From: RHLJ01 sp965212165
GTDB lineage: Bacteria > Bacteroidota > Rhodothermia > Balneolales > Balneolaceae
DNA length: 64,000 nucleotides
Reading direction: 5' to 3'
Assembly: GCA_965212165.1 (NCBI GenBank)
Contig: OZ243096.1
Location: 744,001-808,000, forward strand
The position numbers were made by a program, and so were the translations under genes. The notes beneath the pieces were generated by a model that saw nothing but the letters and a program-made list of their open reading frames with translations, was not told where the DNA came from and made no database searches. Shown here in pieces: positions 52,332-60,574 of this stretch (positions are counted from its first letter, which is position 1; each line of letters starts with the position of its first letter).

Positions 52332-52882
52332 CCAAGGGCGCTAGTAATACGATTAAAAATCTCTTCTATAGTGCCAGTTCCATTAATTTCTTCAGCCATT
52401 CCCTTTTCATTATAATAAGCCAAAACAGGAGTAGTTTCGTTATGATATACAGATAAACGGTTTTTAATACCCTCTTCAGTATCATCAGTTCGCCCTTGTC
52501 CGCGTGATAATACACGTCTAACCAGCTCATCTTCAGGAACAGTTAAAGCGATAACTTTACATGGAGTTTGCCCTTTATTTTCTAGAATAGAATCAAGAGA
52601 CTCCGCCTGGTAAACGGTTCGTGGAAAGCCATCAAAAATACAACCAGATTGATATTTATCATTTTCTAGTGCTTCAGCAACAATTTCTACAACAACCTCA
52701 TCTGGAACTAGCTCTCCGTTATCAATAAAAGACTTAGCTTTTAATCCAACAGGGGTTTCGTTTTTGATAGCGGTTCTAAAAATATCTCCTGTTGACAGGT
52801 GCGGAAGGTTATACTTTTCCTGAAGTAACGCGGCTTGCGTTCCTTTTCCGGCGCCGGGAGGTCCAAAGAGAATGATGTTCAT
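52328..52882 (-). CDS. adk: Adenylate kinase
   Basis: Adk, 184 aa, short-LID form. P-loop GPPGAGKGT at 7-15, the LSTGDIFR AMP-binding region (about 34-41), FDGFPRT (about 82-88) and a short LID with RGQGRTDDT (about 121-129) without zinc Cys. It interconverts ATP, AMP and ADP. It sits alone on the minus strand after rplS and its terminator; its own promoter would lie in 52883-52940. Confidence 0.97.
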   Translation of the reverse strand: MNIILFGPPGAGKGTQAALLQEKYNLPHLSTGDIFRTAIKNETPVGLKAKSFIDNGELVPDEVVVEIVAEALENDKYQSGCIFDGFPRTVYQAESLDSILENKGQTPCKVIALTVPEDELVRRVLSRGQGRTDDTEEGIKNRLSVYHNETTPVLAYYNEKGMAEEINGTGTIEEIFNRITSALG

Positions 52883-52940
52883 GGTAAGATGAATTTATCG
52901 TTCAGATTGAGTGAGTAAGTCTCAAGGGTGCGAAATAGAA

Positions 52941-52976
52941 AACCCAAAACTTAGAAAAAGGTCCAAGTTTTGGGGA
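52941..52976 (-). terminator. Strong intrinsic terminator of the rplS operon
   Basis: On the minus strand CCCAAAACTT (52974-52965 complement) pairs perfectly with AAGTTTTGGG over a 12-nt loop, followed by TTTTC. It lies 39 bases after the rplS stop. A second small hairpin GCCC-ATTA-GGGC (52986-52997) precedes it on the transcript. Confidence 0.85.
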
Positions 52977-53014
52977 ATTTCAATAGCCCATTAGGGCATA
53001 ACCGTATTGAGTGA

Positions 53015-53377
53015 TTACTTTTTCTTCGGGTTTTTTGTCTCGCGTTCTTGAATACGGGCTGCTTTACCACGTAGATCACGTAGGTAGAACAACTTAGAAC
53101 GTCTAACTTTACCGCGGCGAACTACATCAACTTGGGCAATAAACGGAGAGTTAAGTGGGAAAATACGCTCAACACCAATACTGCCACTCATTTTACGAAC
53201 AGTAAAAGTTTTGTTTGGGCCACTTCCTCTTTCAGAAATTACAACGCCTTGATATTGCTGAATTCTTTCTTTTTCACCTTCACGTACACGGTAATGTACA
53301 TTCACTGTATCGCCAGCTGTAAATTCCGGCAGATTGTCAGTTACTAAAGTTTGTTCAACTAGTTTTAGTTTATCCAT
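53015..53377 (-). CDS. rplS: Ribosomal protein L19
   Basis: L19, 120 aa, usual size. FTAGDTVNVHYRVREGEKERIQ (about 19-40), VISERGSGPNKTFTVRK and GVERIFPLNSPFI then the basic tail KVRRSKLFYLRDLRGKAARI are the family marks. Last gene of the ffh-rpsP-rimM-trmD-rplS run, 35 bases after trmD, followed by the terminator. Confidence 0.98.
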   Translation of the reverse strand: MDKLKLVEQTLVTDNLPEFTAGDTVNVHYRVREGEKERIQQYQGVVISERGSGPNKTFTVRKMSGSIGVERIFPLNSPFIAQVDVVRRGKVRRSKLFYLRDLRGKAARIQERETKNPKKK

Positions 53378-53412
53378 TTTTCTGTGTGTTAAATCCCTCG
53401 TTTAGAAGGATG

Positions 53413-54108
53413 TTAATATTCTTTCTTATAATTTTCGTACAAATCTTTTCTTCGTTCTTTTGTTCTCTTTAAGGATTGTTCTTGTTGCCAAGCCTCGATT
53501 TTTTTGGGGTCTCCTGATCTCAATACTTCAGGAACAACTATTCCTTTGAAATCTGCAGGTCTAGTAAAAATAGGCGCCTCAAGCAATCCATCTTGAAATG
53601 AGTCATTCAACGCACTACCAGCATCACCAATTGCTCCGGGCAATAGCCTCACAACAGCATCGGCTATAACCATGGCGGGGAGTTCTCCCCCTGATAGTAC
53701 ATAATCACCAATTGTAAATTCTTTGGTAATAAGCTCATCTCTCACACGCTGATCTACTCCTTTATAATGGCCACATAAAATGAGAATATTTTTCTTCAAC
53801 GAAAGCGCGTTTGCTGCTTGTTGATCAAATACCTCCCCATCTGCTGCCGTAAAAATCAGTTCATCGTAAGGCCGCTGGCTAGTGAGATGCTCAATACAGC
53901 TAAATATTGGCTGTGGAGTTAACACCATTCCAGGGTCGCCGCCATATGGGTAGTCATCAATTTTGCGATGTTTATCTTCAGTGTAATCTCGAAGATCATG
54001 CACATGAATTTCTACCAGATTTTTATCGATCGCCCGTTTTACAATACTATGATTAAGTGGCCCGTCTAATAATGAAGGAACGGCAGATATGATATCAAAT
54101 CTTATCAT
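53413..54108 (-). CDS. trmD: tRNA (guanine-37-N1)-methyltransferase
   Basis: TrmD, 231 aa, start at the ATG at 54108, which overlaps the rimM TGA (ATGA); the longer reading from 54138 has no family residues. SPOUT knot marks: DDYPYGGDPGMVL, ILCGHYKGVDQRV (about 102-114) and IGDYVLSGGELPAM (about 124-137). It uses SAM to methylate G37 next to the anticodon, preventing frameshift. Confidence 0.97.
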   Translation of the reverse strand: MIRFDIISAVPSLLDGPLNHSIVKRAIDKNLVEIHVHDLRDYTEDKHRKIDDYPYGGDPGMVLTPQPIFSCIEHLTSQRPYDELIFTAADGEVFDQQAANALSLKKNILILCGHYKGVDQRVRDELITKEFTIGDYVLSGGELPAMVIADAVVRLLPGAIGDAGSALNDSFQDGLLEAPIFTRPADFKGIVVPEVLRSGDPKKIEAWQQEQSLKRTKERRKDLYENYKKEY

Positions 54109-54647
54109 AGATCCTCCAGAATATGTAGATTCTGACACCTAATCGTTTTTGTATTGTGATCAATACTAGTTACAAACTCATCCACAAGTGGAATAAGTAA
54201 TGAGCCAGTAGTTGTTGCTACGGTTATCACTATTTGTGCCCCGCTATCCATCAGGTCAATTACCAAACCTATCGATTCATTCTGATCATTCAGAACTTCA
54301 TAATCGATAAGGGTTTCTTCATCAGGATTTCCACTAAAAAAGGCAGGAGCAATTTTTGAATCTACAAAAACAGCCCTGTTTTTTAGTGCTTCAGCGGAAG
54401 TGCGATCAGCGATTGTTTCAAATTGTACAAAGAACGAAATTTTATTTCCTTTGCCCTCAACTCTTATGCTTGATACTCGGCAAGGATAAAAGTCTCCACG
54501 ATCGTTGCGTAAATACACTACCGATATTTGTTCTATTGCCTCCTTAGACCCAGACTCAAAAAGAACTTTAAGCTCTCCTTTCAGCCCTTGTGGCCTAGCA
54601 ATATGCCCAACTTGGACAAACGGTGATGTATTGGCGCCTTCAATCAT
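54105..54647 (-). CDS. rimM: Ribosome maturation factor RimM
   Basis: RimM, 180 aa. N-terminal barrel VGHIARPQGLKGELKVLFE (about 13-31), then the PRC-barrel with LIPLVDEFVTSID near 150-162 (usual IP.....V). It helps assembly of the 30S head via S19. It overlaps trmD by 4 bases (ATGA) and starts 17 bases after rpsP. Confidence 0.95.
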   Translation of the reverse strand: MIEGANTSPFVQVGHIARPQGLKGELKVLFESGSKEAIEQISVVYLRNDRGDFYPCRVSSIRVEGKGNKISFFVQFETIADRTSAEALKNRAVFVDSKIAPAFFSGNPDEETLIDYEVLNDQNESIGLVIDLMDSGAQIVITVATTTGSLLIPLVDEFVTSIDHNTKTIRCQNLHILEDL

Positions 54648-54664
54648 AGGAGCCTGATAATTTT

Positions 54665-55486
54665 TTATGCTTGTTTCGCTTCTAGAGCAGCAAGAACAGT
54701 CTTACGATCTTCAGCATCAGTAACAAAACCAGCCAAATCAGCTACGTCTGTATCGTTGATGTGATCGATAGCTTCTTTTGCCGTCATGTCGCTAGAAGTT
54801 TTAGAGTCAACCTCAGGTGCAGTTTCAACTTTTTCCTCTGCAACAACTTCCTCTTCAGGAGCCTCTGCTTCAACAGGCGCTTCCTCAACTTCTGCTTCAG
54901 GTTCTTCAGCAATTGGTTCTTCAGTAACTGGTTCTTCAACTACTTCATCGGTTGTTTCTTCAACAGCTTCCGCTTCAGCAGTTTCTGGCGTAGCTTCAAC
55001 TACTTCTTCAGTAGTTTCTTTTGCAGCTTCAGCAAGAGCTTCTTCTGCTTCGAGTTCTTTCGCCGCTGCTGCAGCTTTTTCAACAACTTGTTCTTTTACA
55101 GCTTTTTCTTCAGCTGCTAGAGAAGCTTGAACTTGCTCTTTACGAGTAACTTCTTTGCCTGCTTTTGAGTCTCTGTAAGCTTTCCACTCAGTAAGTGCGG
55201 CTTCAATTTCTTCTTCGCTTTTGCCCCACATTACAAGGTGACGCTTGTACAATAATCCTTCATGACGAAGAATTTTACGAACAGAGTCAGTTGGTTGTGC
55301 TCCGGTACCTAACCAATACATGATGCGGTCTTCGTTCAGAACGGTTTCTTTCTTTTCGGTAACGCCATCATAACGACCTACTTGCTCGATAATACGGCCA
55401 TCTCTAGGAGAGCGGCTATCGGCAACTACGATATGATAAATAGGACGACGAATTCGCCCCTTGCGTTGAAGTCTAATCTTAATCAA
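54665..55486 (-). CDS. rpsP: Ribosomal protein S16 with a long acidic extension
   Basis: A 273-aa S16, over three times the usual ~85 residues. The S16 core is 1-83 (MIKIRLQRKGRIRRPIYHIV, SPRDGRIIEQVGRY). After a basic helix (84-118) there is an Ala/Glu/Val-rich low-complexity acidic stretch (about 119-228) and a small apparently folded C-terminal piece (229-273). Bacteroidota S16 is often extended, but this tail is long and strongly acidic. It is in the ffh-rpsP-rimM-trmD-rplS operon, 39 bases after ffh. Confidence 0.95.
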   Translation of the reverse strand: MIKIRLQRKGRIRRPIYHIVVADSRSPRDGRIIEQVGRYDGVTEKKETVLNEDRIMYWLGTGAQPTDSVRKILRHEGLLYKRHLVMWGKSEEEIEAALTEWKAYRDSKAGKEVTRKEQVQASLAAEEKAVKEQVVEKAAAAAKELEAEEALAEAAKETTEEVVEATPETAEAEAVEETTDEVVEEPVTEEPIAEEPEAEVEEAPVEAEAPEEEVVAEEKVETAPEVDSKTSSDMTAKEAIDHINDTDVADLAGFVTDAEDRKTVLAALEAKQA

Positions 55487-55525
55487 TGATGTTTCCTCAG
55501 TTGAGTTTTGTGTTATCTAAATTTC

Positions 55526-56866
55526 TTATCGGCCTACTGGCAGATTTTTAAGTCCTTGAAGAGCACGTCCCATTTTTCCCATTTTGGACATGGTCTTCAT
55601 CATCTTCTTCATCTGTTCAAACTGTTTAATAAGATCGTTGATCTCTTTAACAGTTGTGCCAGAACCTTGGGCAATGCGTCGACGTCGACTACCATTTAAA
55701 ATACCTGGGTTCTGACGCTCCACCGGCGTCATAGAATAGATAATAGCTTCGATGGGCTTAAAAGCGTCATCATTGATATCTGCATTTTCTATAGCTTTGC
55801 TGGCGCCGGGGATCATAGACACGAGATCTCCGAGATCTCCCATCTTTTTGATCTTTTGAATTTGTTCTAGGAAATCTTCAAGATCAAATTTATCGGTGCT
55901 GATTCGCTTTTGAAGGCGTTCAGCTTCATTTTCATCAAATTCTTTTTGAGCTTTTTCAACAAGGGAAACCACATCACCCATTCCAAGAATACGCTGAGCC
56001 ATACGGTCAGGATAGAATGGGGAAAGAGCATCTAGCTTTTCGCCAGTACTCACAAATTTAATTGGTTTATCAACTACACTTTTGATAGAAAGAGCGGCGC
56101 CACCACGGGTATCGCCATCTAGCTTTGTTAAAACAACGCCATCAAAATTGAGTCGCTCGTTAAAATTCTTTGCTGTATTAACCGCGTCCTGTCCGGTCAT
56201 AGAATCAACAACAAACAAAATCTCATCGGGGTTTACGGCTTTCTTAATTTCCGCAACCTCATTCATCATCTCTTCATCTACATGTAAGCGACCTGCGGTA
56301 TCAATAATCACCGTATCCATTGCAAGGCTTTTAGCCATGGCAACAGCTTCTTTGGCAACACGAACAGCATCTTTCTGTTCTATTGAATACACAGGCACTT
56401 CAATTTGCGACGCAAGTGTTTTTAACTGGTTTACAGCAGCGGGGCGATAAACATCGGCGGCAGCAAGAAGCGGGTTCCGTTTATGCTCTAGCTTAAGGTA
56501 TCGGGCTAATTTACCAGCAAAGGTAGTTTTACCTGAACCTTGTAATCCAGCTATAAGGATGACAGTAGGAGGAGTGTGTGCAGTAGCTATGTCTGATTTT
56601 TCACCACCAAATGTAGCAACCAGCTCGTCGAACACAATTTTTGTGAACTGCTGACCGGGATTAACACTGGTGAGAACATCGGAGCCAAGCACCTTGTCCT
56701 TAATGTCTGCAGTAAATTGGCGAGCAACCTCTAAATTTACATCGGCATCTAGGAGAGCACGACGTATTTCACGCACCGTTTCAGCGATGTTAACATCGGT
56801 GATCCGTGCTTCGCCTTTCAGGTTTTGAAGGGCTTTTTCTAAATTTGAGGATAAATTATCAAACAT
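55526..56866 (-). CDS. ffh: Signal recognition particle protein Ffh
   Basis: SRP54 homologue, about 446 aa from ATG 56866 (MFDNLSSNLEKAL); the longer reading from 56938 adds 24 non-family residues. NG domain: GLQGSGKTTFAGKLARYL, DTAGRLHVDEEMM and TKLDGDTRGGAALS. The M domain from about 320 has IPGASKAIENA and SRRRRIAQGSGTT, with a methionine-rich C-terminal helix (KKMMKTMSKMGKMG). It binds 4.5S RNA, none of which is visible here, and pairs with FtsY. Confidence 0.97.
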   Translation of the reverse strand: MFDNLSSNLEKALQNLKGEARITDVNIAETVREIRRALLDADVNLEVARQFTADIKDKVLGSDVLTSVNPGQQFTKIVFDELVATFGGEKSDIATAHTPPTVILIAGLQGSGKTTFAGKLARYLKLEHKRNPLLAAADVYRPAAVNQLKTLASQIEVPVYSIEQKDAVRVAKEAVAMAKSLAMDTVIIDTAGRLHVDEEMMNEVAEIKKAVNPDEILFVVDSMTGQDAVNTAKNFNERLNFDGVVLTKLDGDTRGGAALSIKSVVDKPIKFVSTGEKLDALSPFYPDRMAQRILGMGDVVSLVEKAQKEFDENEAERLQKRISTDKFDLEDFLEQIQKIKKMGDLGDLVSMIPGASKAIENADINDDAFKPIEAIIYSMTPVERQNPGILNGSRRRRIAQGSGTTVKEINDLIKQFEQMKKMMKTMSKMGKMGRALQGLKNLPVGR

Positions 56867-57455
56867 AGGTACAAACAGGGTTTTCTGCGCCAATAGCAGA
56901 GCCCAATAAAATACGGAAATTTTCGGGGTTATCAACACTAATGTTGATAATTATTTTGAATAAAGATTAGTGTTTTATATCGATGAGGTTAGAGTTGATT
57001 TAAGTGTATGCCTGATTTGCATCAGTAGGGAAAATTAGGGTCTCCACAAAATGATCCTAATTGATTTGATCGTTCTGGAAGAAGAGTTAAGCTCGAGTCC
57101 GATTGACTCAATGTCAGCGTATCTCTCTTTATCATATTCTATATGAATAACTAAATAGGTTTCTCCAGCCAAGTGGTTTTTATCTCTTCCTGGAGATATT
57201 TGTTGATAGGCTCCCACCTAGCGCAAGCGTCCGCTTGTGCGACATTAAGCTTAAGACCCAACTTAACACCAATAAATTCTGGGAGACTAGAGTAATTTCT
57301 AGCACTGCTATATAGTCAATGTTCTAGGCAATCTACATACCCTGCAACAAAAGGGATTGAATCAAATTCTGGAAGTTAACTATTGTTCTTTTTGTAACAA
57401 TCTACTAAGACAAGCCTCTATTTATTTTAAATGGGTTAATCTGGTCTAAAAGTAT
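56867..57455. other. Gene-poor gap with an ORF fragment and REP-like hairpin
   Basis: 589 bp without a secure gene. A minus-strand ORF of 60 codons (57035-57217, GTG start) begins right after an in-frame TAG and a GC-rich hairpin (57221-57240); it has no family resemblance and may be a remnant. The rest is AT-rich and featureless to my reading. No tRNA or 4.5S RNA was recognised. Confidence 0.5.
57221..57240. repeat. GC-rich hairpin, REP-like palindrome
   Basis: GCGCAAGCG (57221-57229), TC, CGCTTGTGC (57232-57240): 9-bp arms with one G·U pair. GC-rich in an AT-rich setting, near an ORF fragment. It recalls REP/RAYT-type palindromes of Bacteroidota; only one copy is in this window. Confidence 0.4.
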
Positions 57456-57710
57456 ATGAGAAATAAATTCGTTTATTTAGTGCTTCTGCTATTTCCTCTA
57501 GGGGTAAATTACTTTCTACTGGAATTTAGTAGTGCGTTTCTCGGCACTCTATTTTTAGTTTTTTATGCTTTTATTTACCGACCATTTATTGATGGTCTTC
57601 GATTATTAGAGCTGGGTGAAATAACTCACGAAGAGTTTCAAAACTGGCTAATTCCATTTGCAAAACCATTTTGGTATCCCGTAACTCATTTTAAAGCACT
57701 CTTCTTTTAG
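57456..57710 (+). CDS. Small membrane-associated hypothetical protein, 84 aa
   Basis: Two adjacent hydrophobic segments (about 5-23 and 26-42, with VYLVLLLFPLGVNYF and LGTLFLVFYAFIY), then a soluble C-terminus with LRLLELGEITHEEFQNWL. No family is recognised. It is 107 bp before fabI and possibly unconnected with it. Confidence 0.6.
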   Translation: MRNKFVYLVLLLFPLGVNYFLLEFSSAFLGTLFLVFYAFIYRPFIDGLRLLELGEITHEEFQNWLIPFAKPFWYPVTHFKALFF

Positions 57711-57816
57711 CGAGGCCTTTCTTTACTAAAATAGCACATACTTTTTCCCTCTATCATTTTACACCAAATTTGGTGATTTTAGCCCCCATCATAAAAACTA
57801 AAAGAAATTTAAGATA

Positions 57817-58647
57817 ATGAGTGACGGTTACGGATTACTGAAAGGAAAAAAGGGAATCATTTTTGGAGCGCTGGATGAGCGTAGTATTGCTTGGAGAATT
57901 GCTTTAGCATGTAAACGAGAGGGTGCCGATTTTGTACTTTCGAATGCGCCAATCGCGCTTAGACTTGGAGCTTTGGACGCTTTAGGAGAAGAAACAAACT
58001 CACCTATTTATCCTTGCGATGTTTCCAACGATGAAGACGTTAAAGCGATGATGGAGAAAGTGAAAGAAGAATTGGGTGGAGTTGATTTTATTCTTCATGC
58101 CATTGGGATGTCGCCAAATATCAGAAAGAAAAAAGAGTATACTGACCTTAATTATAGCTGGTTTCAACAGTCTCTAGACATCTCAGCCATATCATTACAC
58201 CGGATCTTACATCATGCAGATGAAGCCGGAATTTTAAATGATGGAGGTAGTGTAGTGGCGCTATCATATATTGGAGCGCAACGAATTTTTAGTAAGTATT
58301 CTGATATGAATGATGCGAAAGCTCTGTTAGAATCAATCGCTAGAAATTATGGTAGCCGATTAGCAACAAGAGGAATTAGAGTGAATACAATTTCACAAGC
58401 GCCAACCAAGACATCAGCTGGCTCAGGGATTAAAGGCTTTGATGGCATGTATACCTTCGCTGAAAAATTAGCTCCACTTGGTAATCCAACAGCAGATGAA
58501 TGTGCCGATTATTGTGTAAGTATGTTTTCTGATTTAACCAGAAAAGTGACAATGCAAAATCTATATCATGATGGCGGGTTTGTTACCAATGGTATATCAG
58601 AAGAGATGATGGAAGACCTTGCTAAACTTTATACTGAAGAAGACTAA
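57817..58647 (+). CDS. fabI: Enoyl-ACP reductase (FabI)
   Basis: FabI, 276 aa, SDR fold. N-terminal LKGKKGIIFGALDERSIAW (about 8-26), DFILHAIGMSPN (about 90-101), the active-site YIGAQRIFSKYSDMNDAKALLE with Y-x6-K (Y about 167, K about 174) and the C-terminal HDGGFVTNG. It catalyses the last reduction of type II fatty-acid synthesis. ruvC follows 6 bases downstream, so fabI-ruvC-ruvA may be one operon. Confidence 0.93.
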   Translation: MSDGYGLLKGKKGIIFGALDERSIAWRIALACKREGADFVLSNAPIALRLGALDALGEETNSPIYPCDVSNDEDVKAMMEKVKEELGGVDFILHAIGMSPNIRKKKEYTDLNYSWFQQSLDISAISLHRILHHADEAGILNDGGSVVALSYIGAQRIFSKYSDMNDAKALLESIARNYGSRLATRGIRVNTISQAPTKTSAGSGIKGFDGMYTFAEKLAPLGNPTADECADYCVSMFSDLTRKVTMQNLYHDGGFVTNGISEEMMEDLAKLYTEED

Positions 58648-58653
58648 ATAGCT

Positions 58654-59226
58654 ATGCCTGATATAATCCTCGGTATTGATCCTGGATCTCGAGTTACAGG
58701 TTATGCTGTACTCACCGAGGAAAACGGGAAATTGATTGCTCTGAGGTGTGATGTTATAAAAATGGCACATATTGAAGAGCATTCAGATCGGCTTAAATTT
58801 ATTTTTGATCAACTTTCGGGAATAATTAAATCAATTAAGCCAACGGAATGTGCGGTAGAAACTCCTATTTATGGAGTAGATCCTCAGGCAATGTTAAAAC
58901 TGGGCAGAGCTCAGGCAGCTGCGATTCTTGCAATCAAAAATGCCGGACTAGATGTAGCAGAGTATTTTCCAAAAGTGGTTAAGAAATCTATCACTGGAAA
59001 TGGAAATGCAAGCAAAGATCAGGTCGCTTTTATGTTAAAGAAAATGGTAACATTACCAGATGAAAAATTGTCCAATGATGCAACAGATGCGCTTGCGGTT
59101 GCTTGGTGTCATATGATGAAAGGGCGCGGTATACCGTCAGCAAAAAAGAAGACCCATCAGAATAATAAAAAATCGGACTGGGCAAGTTTTGTGGCAGAAA
59201 ATCCAGATAGAGTGAAAGGATTATGA
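58654..59226 (+). CDS. ruvC: Holliday junction resolvase RuvC
   Basis: RuvC, 190 aa. Catalytic acidic set: D7 in ILGIDPGSRVTGYAV, E68 in ECAVETPIYG-type region, and a late D pair in NDATDALAVAWCH (about 142-154). It cuts four-way junctions in the RuvABC resolvasome. The lysine-rich C-terminal tail (KKKTHQNNKKSDW) is longer than usual. Its TGA overlaps the ruvA ATG. Confidence 0.96.
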   Translation: MPDIILGIDPGSRVTGYAVLTEENGKLIALRCDVIKMAHIEEHSDRLKFIFDQLSGIIKSIKPTECAVETPIYGVDPQAMLKLGRAQAAAILAIKNAGLDVAEYFPKVVKKSITGNGNASKDQVAFMLKKMVTLPDEKLSNDATDALAVAWCHMMKGRGIPSAKKKTHQNNKKSDWASFVAENPDRVKGL

Positions 59227-59816
59227 TTGCATTTCTAAAAGGTCATATAGAAGAAAAGACCAAAGATTCGGTTTTAATTGATGTTAATGGAGTAGGCTAT
59301 AAAGTTGAGGTTTCTTCACAAACAGTTGATCAATTAAGTGCTGCGGGCACGGAAATAAAGTTACTTATTTACCATCACATTACAGAAAGTGACCAGCGGC
59401 TGTTTGGGTTTTTTACAACAGATGAAAAAGCCCTATTCGAAAAATTAATTACTGTAAAAGGAGTAGGCCCTAAACTTGGACTTACTATTTTGAGTGGTCT
59501 ACCCGCAGCAAATTTAATTGCAGCAATAACCCAAAGTGATGTTGCCGCTCTTTCAAGAGTTCCAGGAATAGGAAAGAAAACTGCTGAGCGCATCATTTTA
59601 GAACTTAGAGAAAAACTTGCAGACTACGCTTCTTCATCTACAAGTACGGGCTCATCTCCACAATCTGGACCGATGAACGAAGCAATTCAGGCTTTAGAGT
59701 CGTTAGGCTTCAAAACTAGAGATGCCGAACAGGCGGTTATAAAGGCTATGAAGGATTCTGATACGAGTGATACTTCAGCGGTTATTAGAAAGGCGCTGTC
59801 ACTTTTAAACAAATAG
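59223..59816 (+). CDS. ruvA: Holliday junction helicase subunit RuvA
   Basis: RuvA, 197 aa. OB domain (1-62, MIAFLKGHIEEKT), double helix-hairpin-helix (about 70-130, LITVKGVGPKLGLTILSG and LSRVPGIGKKTAERIILELR), Ser/Thr-rich linker, then the C-terminal domain that contacts RuvB (AIQALESLGFKTRDAEQAV, about 155-195). ATGA overlap with ruvC. ruvB is 46 kb away at 12-13 kb. Confidence 0.97.
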   Translation: MIAFLKGHIEEKTKDSVLIDVNGVGYKVEVSSQTVDQLSAAGTEIKLLIYHHITESDQRLFGFFTTDEKALFEKLITVKGVGPKLGLTILSGLPAANLIAAITQSDVAALSRVPGIGKKTAERIILELREKLADYASSSTSTGSSPQSGPMNEAIQALESLGFKTRDAEQAVIKAMKDSDTSDTSAVIRKALSLLNK

Positions 59817-59896
59817 ATAACAATTTCTTCATTTTATATTGACGCGTTACATTAGTACCATTATGTAATTATGACCATTAATTAAATCATGTACTC

Positions 59897-60574
59897 GTGG
59901 CTAAAAAAACCATTCTCGTTGTTGATGATGAACAAGATCTTTTAGATCTGATAGAGTATAATCTTAAAAAAGAAGGCTTTAATGTATTAAAGGCCGAAAA
60001 TGGTGAAGAAGGCATTGCTGTTGCTAAAGAAGGGCGCCCCGATTTAATCCTGTTAGATATTATGATGCCAAAAATGGACGGCCTTGAGGCAGTTGAAATC
60101 ATGCGCAAGGATCAGGATTTAAAAAATACACCCATCATTTTTCTTACTGCAAGAAGTGATGAAAAGACAGAGGTCGAAGGTCTTAACAAAGGTGGAGATG
60201 ATTACATCACAAAACCTATTAGTACAACGAAGCTGATATCTAGAATCAAGGCTGTAATGCGCCGTTTTGATGATACCCAAGATACTGTTAATACTCAGAT
60301 TGTACATGATTTAGAGATTGACAAGGATAGGTATCTGGTTAAGAGAGGGGAGGAAGAATTTCAGCTGCCTCGAAAAGAATTTGAGCTATTATTTTTTCTT
60401 GCAAGTAGAAGGGGAAAGGTGCTTGATAGGCAAACTTTATTAAATAAAGTATGGGGAAATAATATCTATGTTGTAGATCGAACGGTAGATGTTCATGTTC
60501 GAAAAATAAGAGAGAAATTAGGAGATCATTATATAGAAACAGTTAAAGGTGTAGGCTATAGATTTAAGGAATGA
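59897..60574 (+). CDS. PhoB/OmpR-type response regulator
   Basis: A 225-aa response regulator with a GTG start at 59897. Receiver domain 1-120: acidic pair DDEQD near 10-14, phospho-acceptor Asp in DLILLDIMMPKMDG (about 50-63), T in FLTARSDE, K in ITKPIS. OmpR/PhoB winged helix about 135-225 ending TVKGVGYRFKE. The kinase follows with a 4-bp overlap, so this is a two-component system, probably phosphate or envelope sensing by PhoB/PhoR likeness. Confidence 0.93.
   Translation: MAKKTILVVDDEQDLLDLIEYNLKKEGFNVLKAENGEEGIAVAKEGRPDLILLDIMMPKMDGLEAVEIMRKDQDLKNTPIIFLTARSDEKTEVEGLNKGGDDYITKPISTTKLISRIKAVMRRFDDTQDTVNTQIVHDLEIDKDRYLVKRGEEEFQLPRKEFELLFFLASRRGKVLDRQTLLNKVWGNNIYVVDRTVDVHVRKIREKLGDHYIETVKGVGYRFKE

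Noticed and set aside
53132..53347. 71-codon plus-strand ORF opposite rplS.
   Set aside because: Shadow of the L19 gene; no plausible start context.
54761..55130. Two long plus-strand ORFs, 119 and 114 codons, Phe/Cys-rich and Ser/Ala-rich.
   Set aside because: They are antisense shadows of the low-complexity acidic tail of S16; composition mirrors the opposite strand.
56082..56450. 122-codon plus-strand ORF.
   Set aside because: Lies antisense to the conserved NG domain of Ffh; codon use is that of a shadow.
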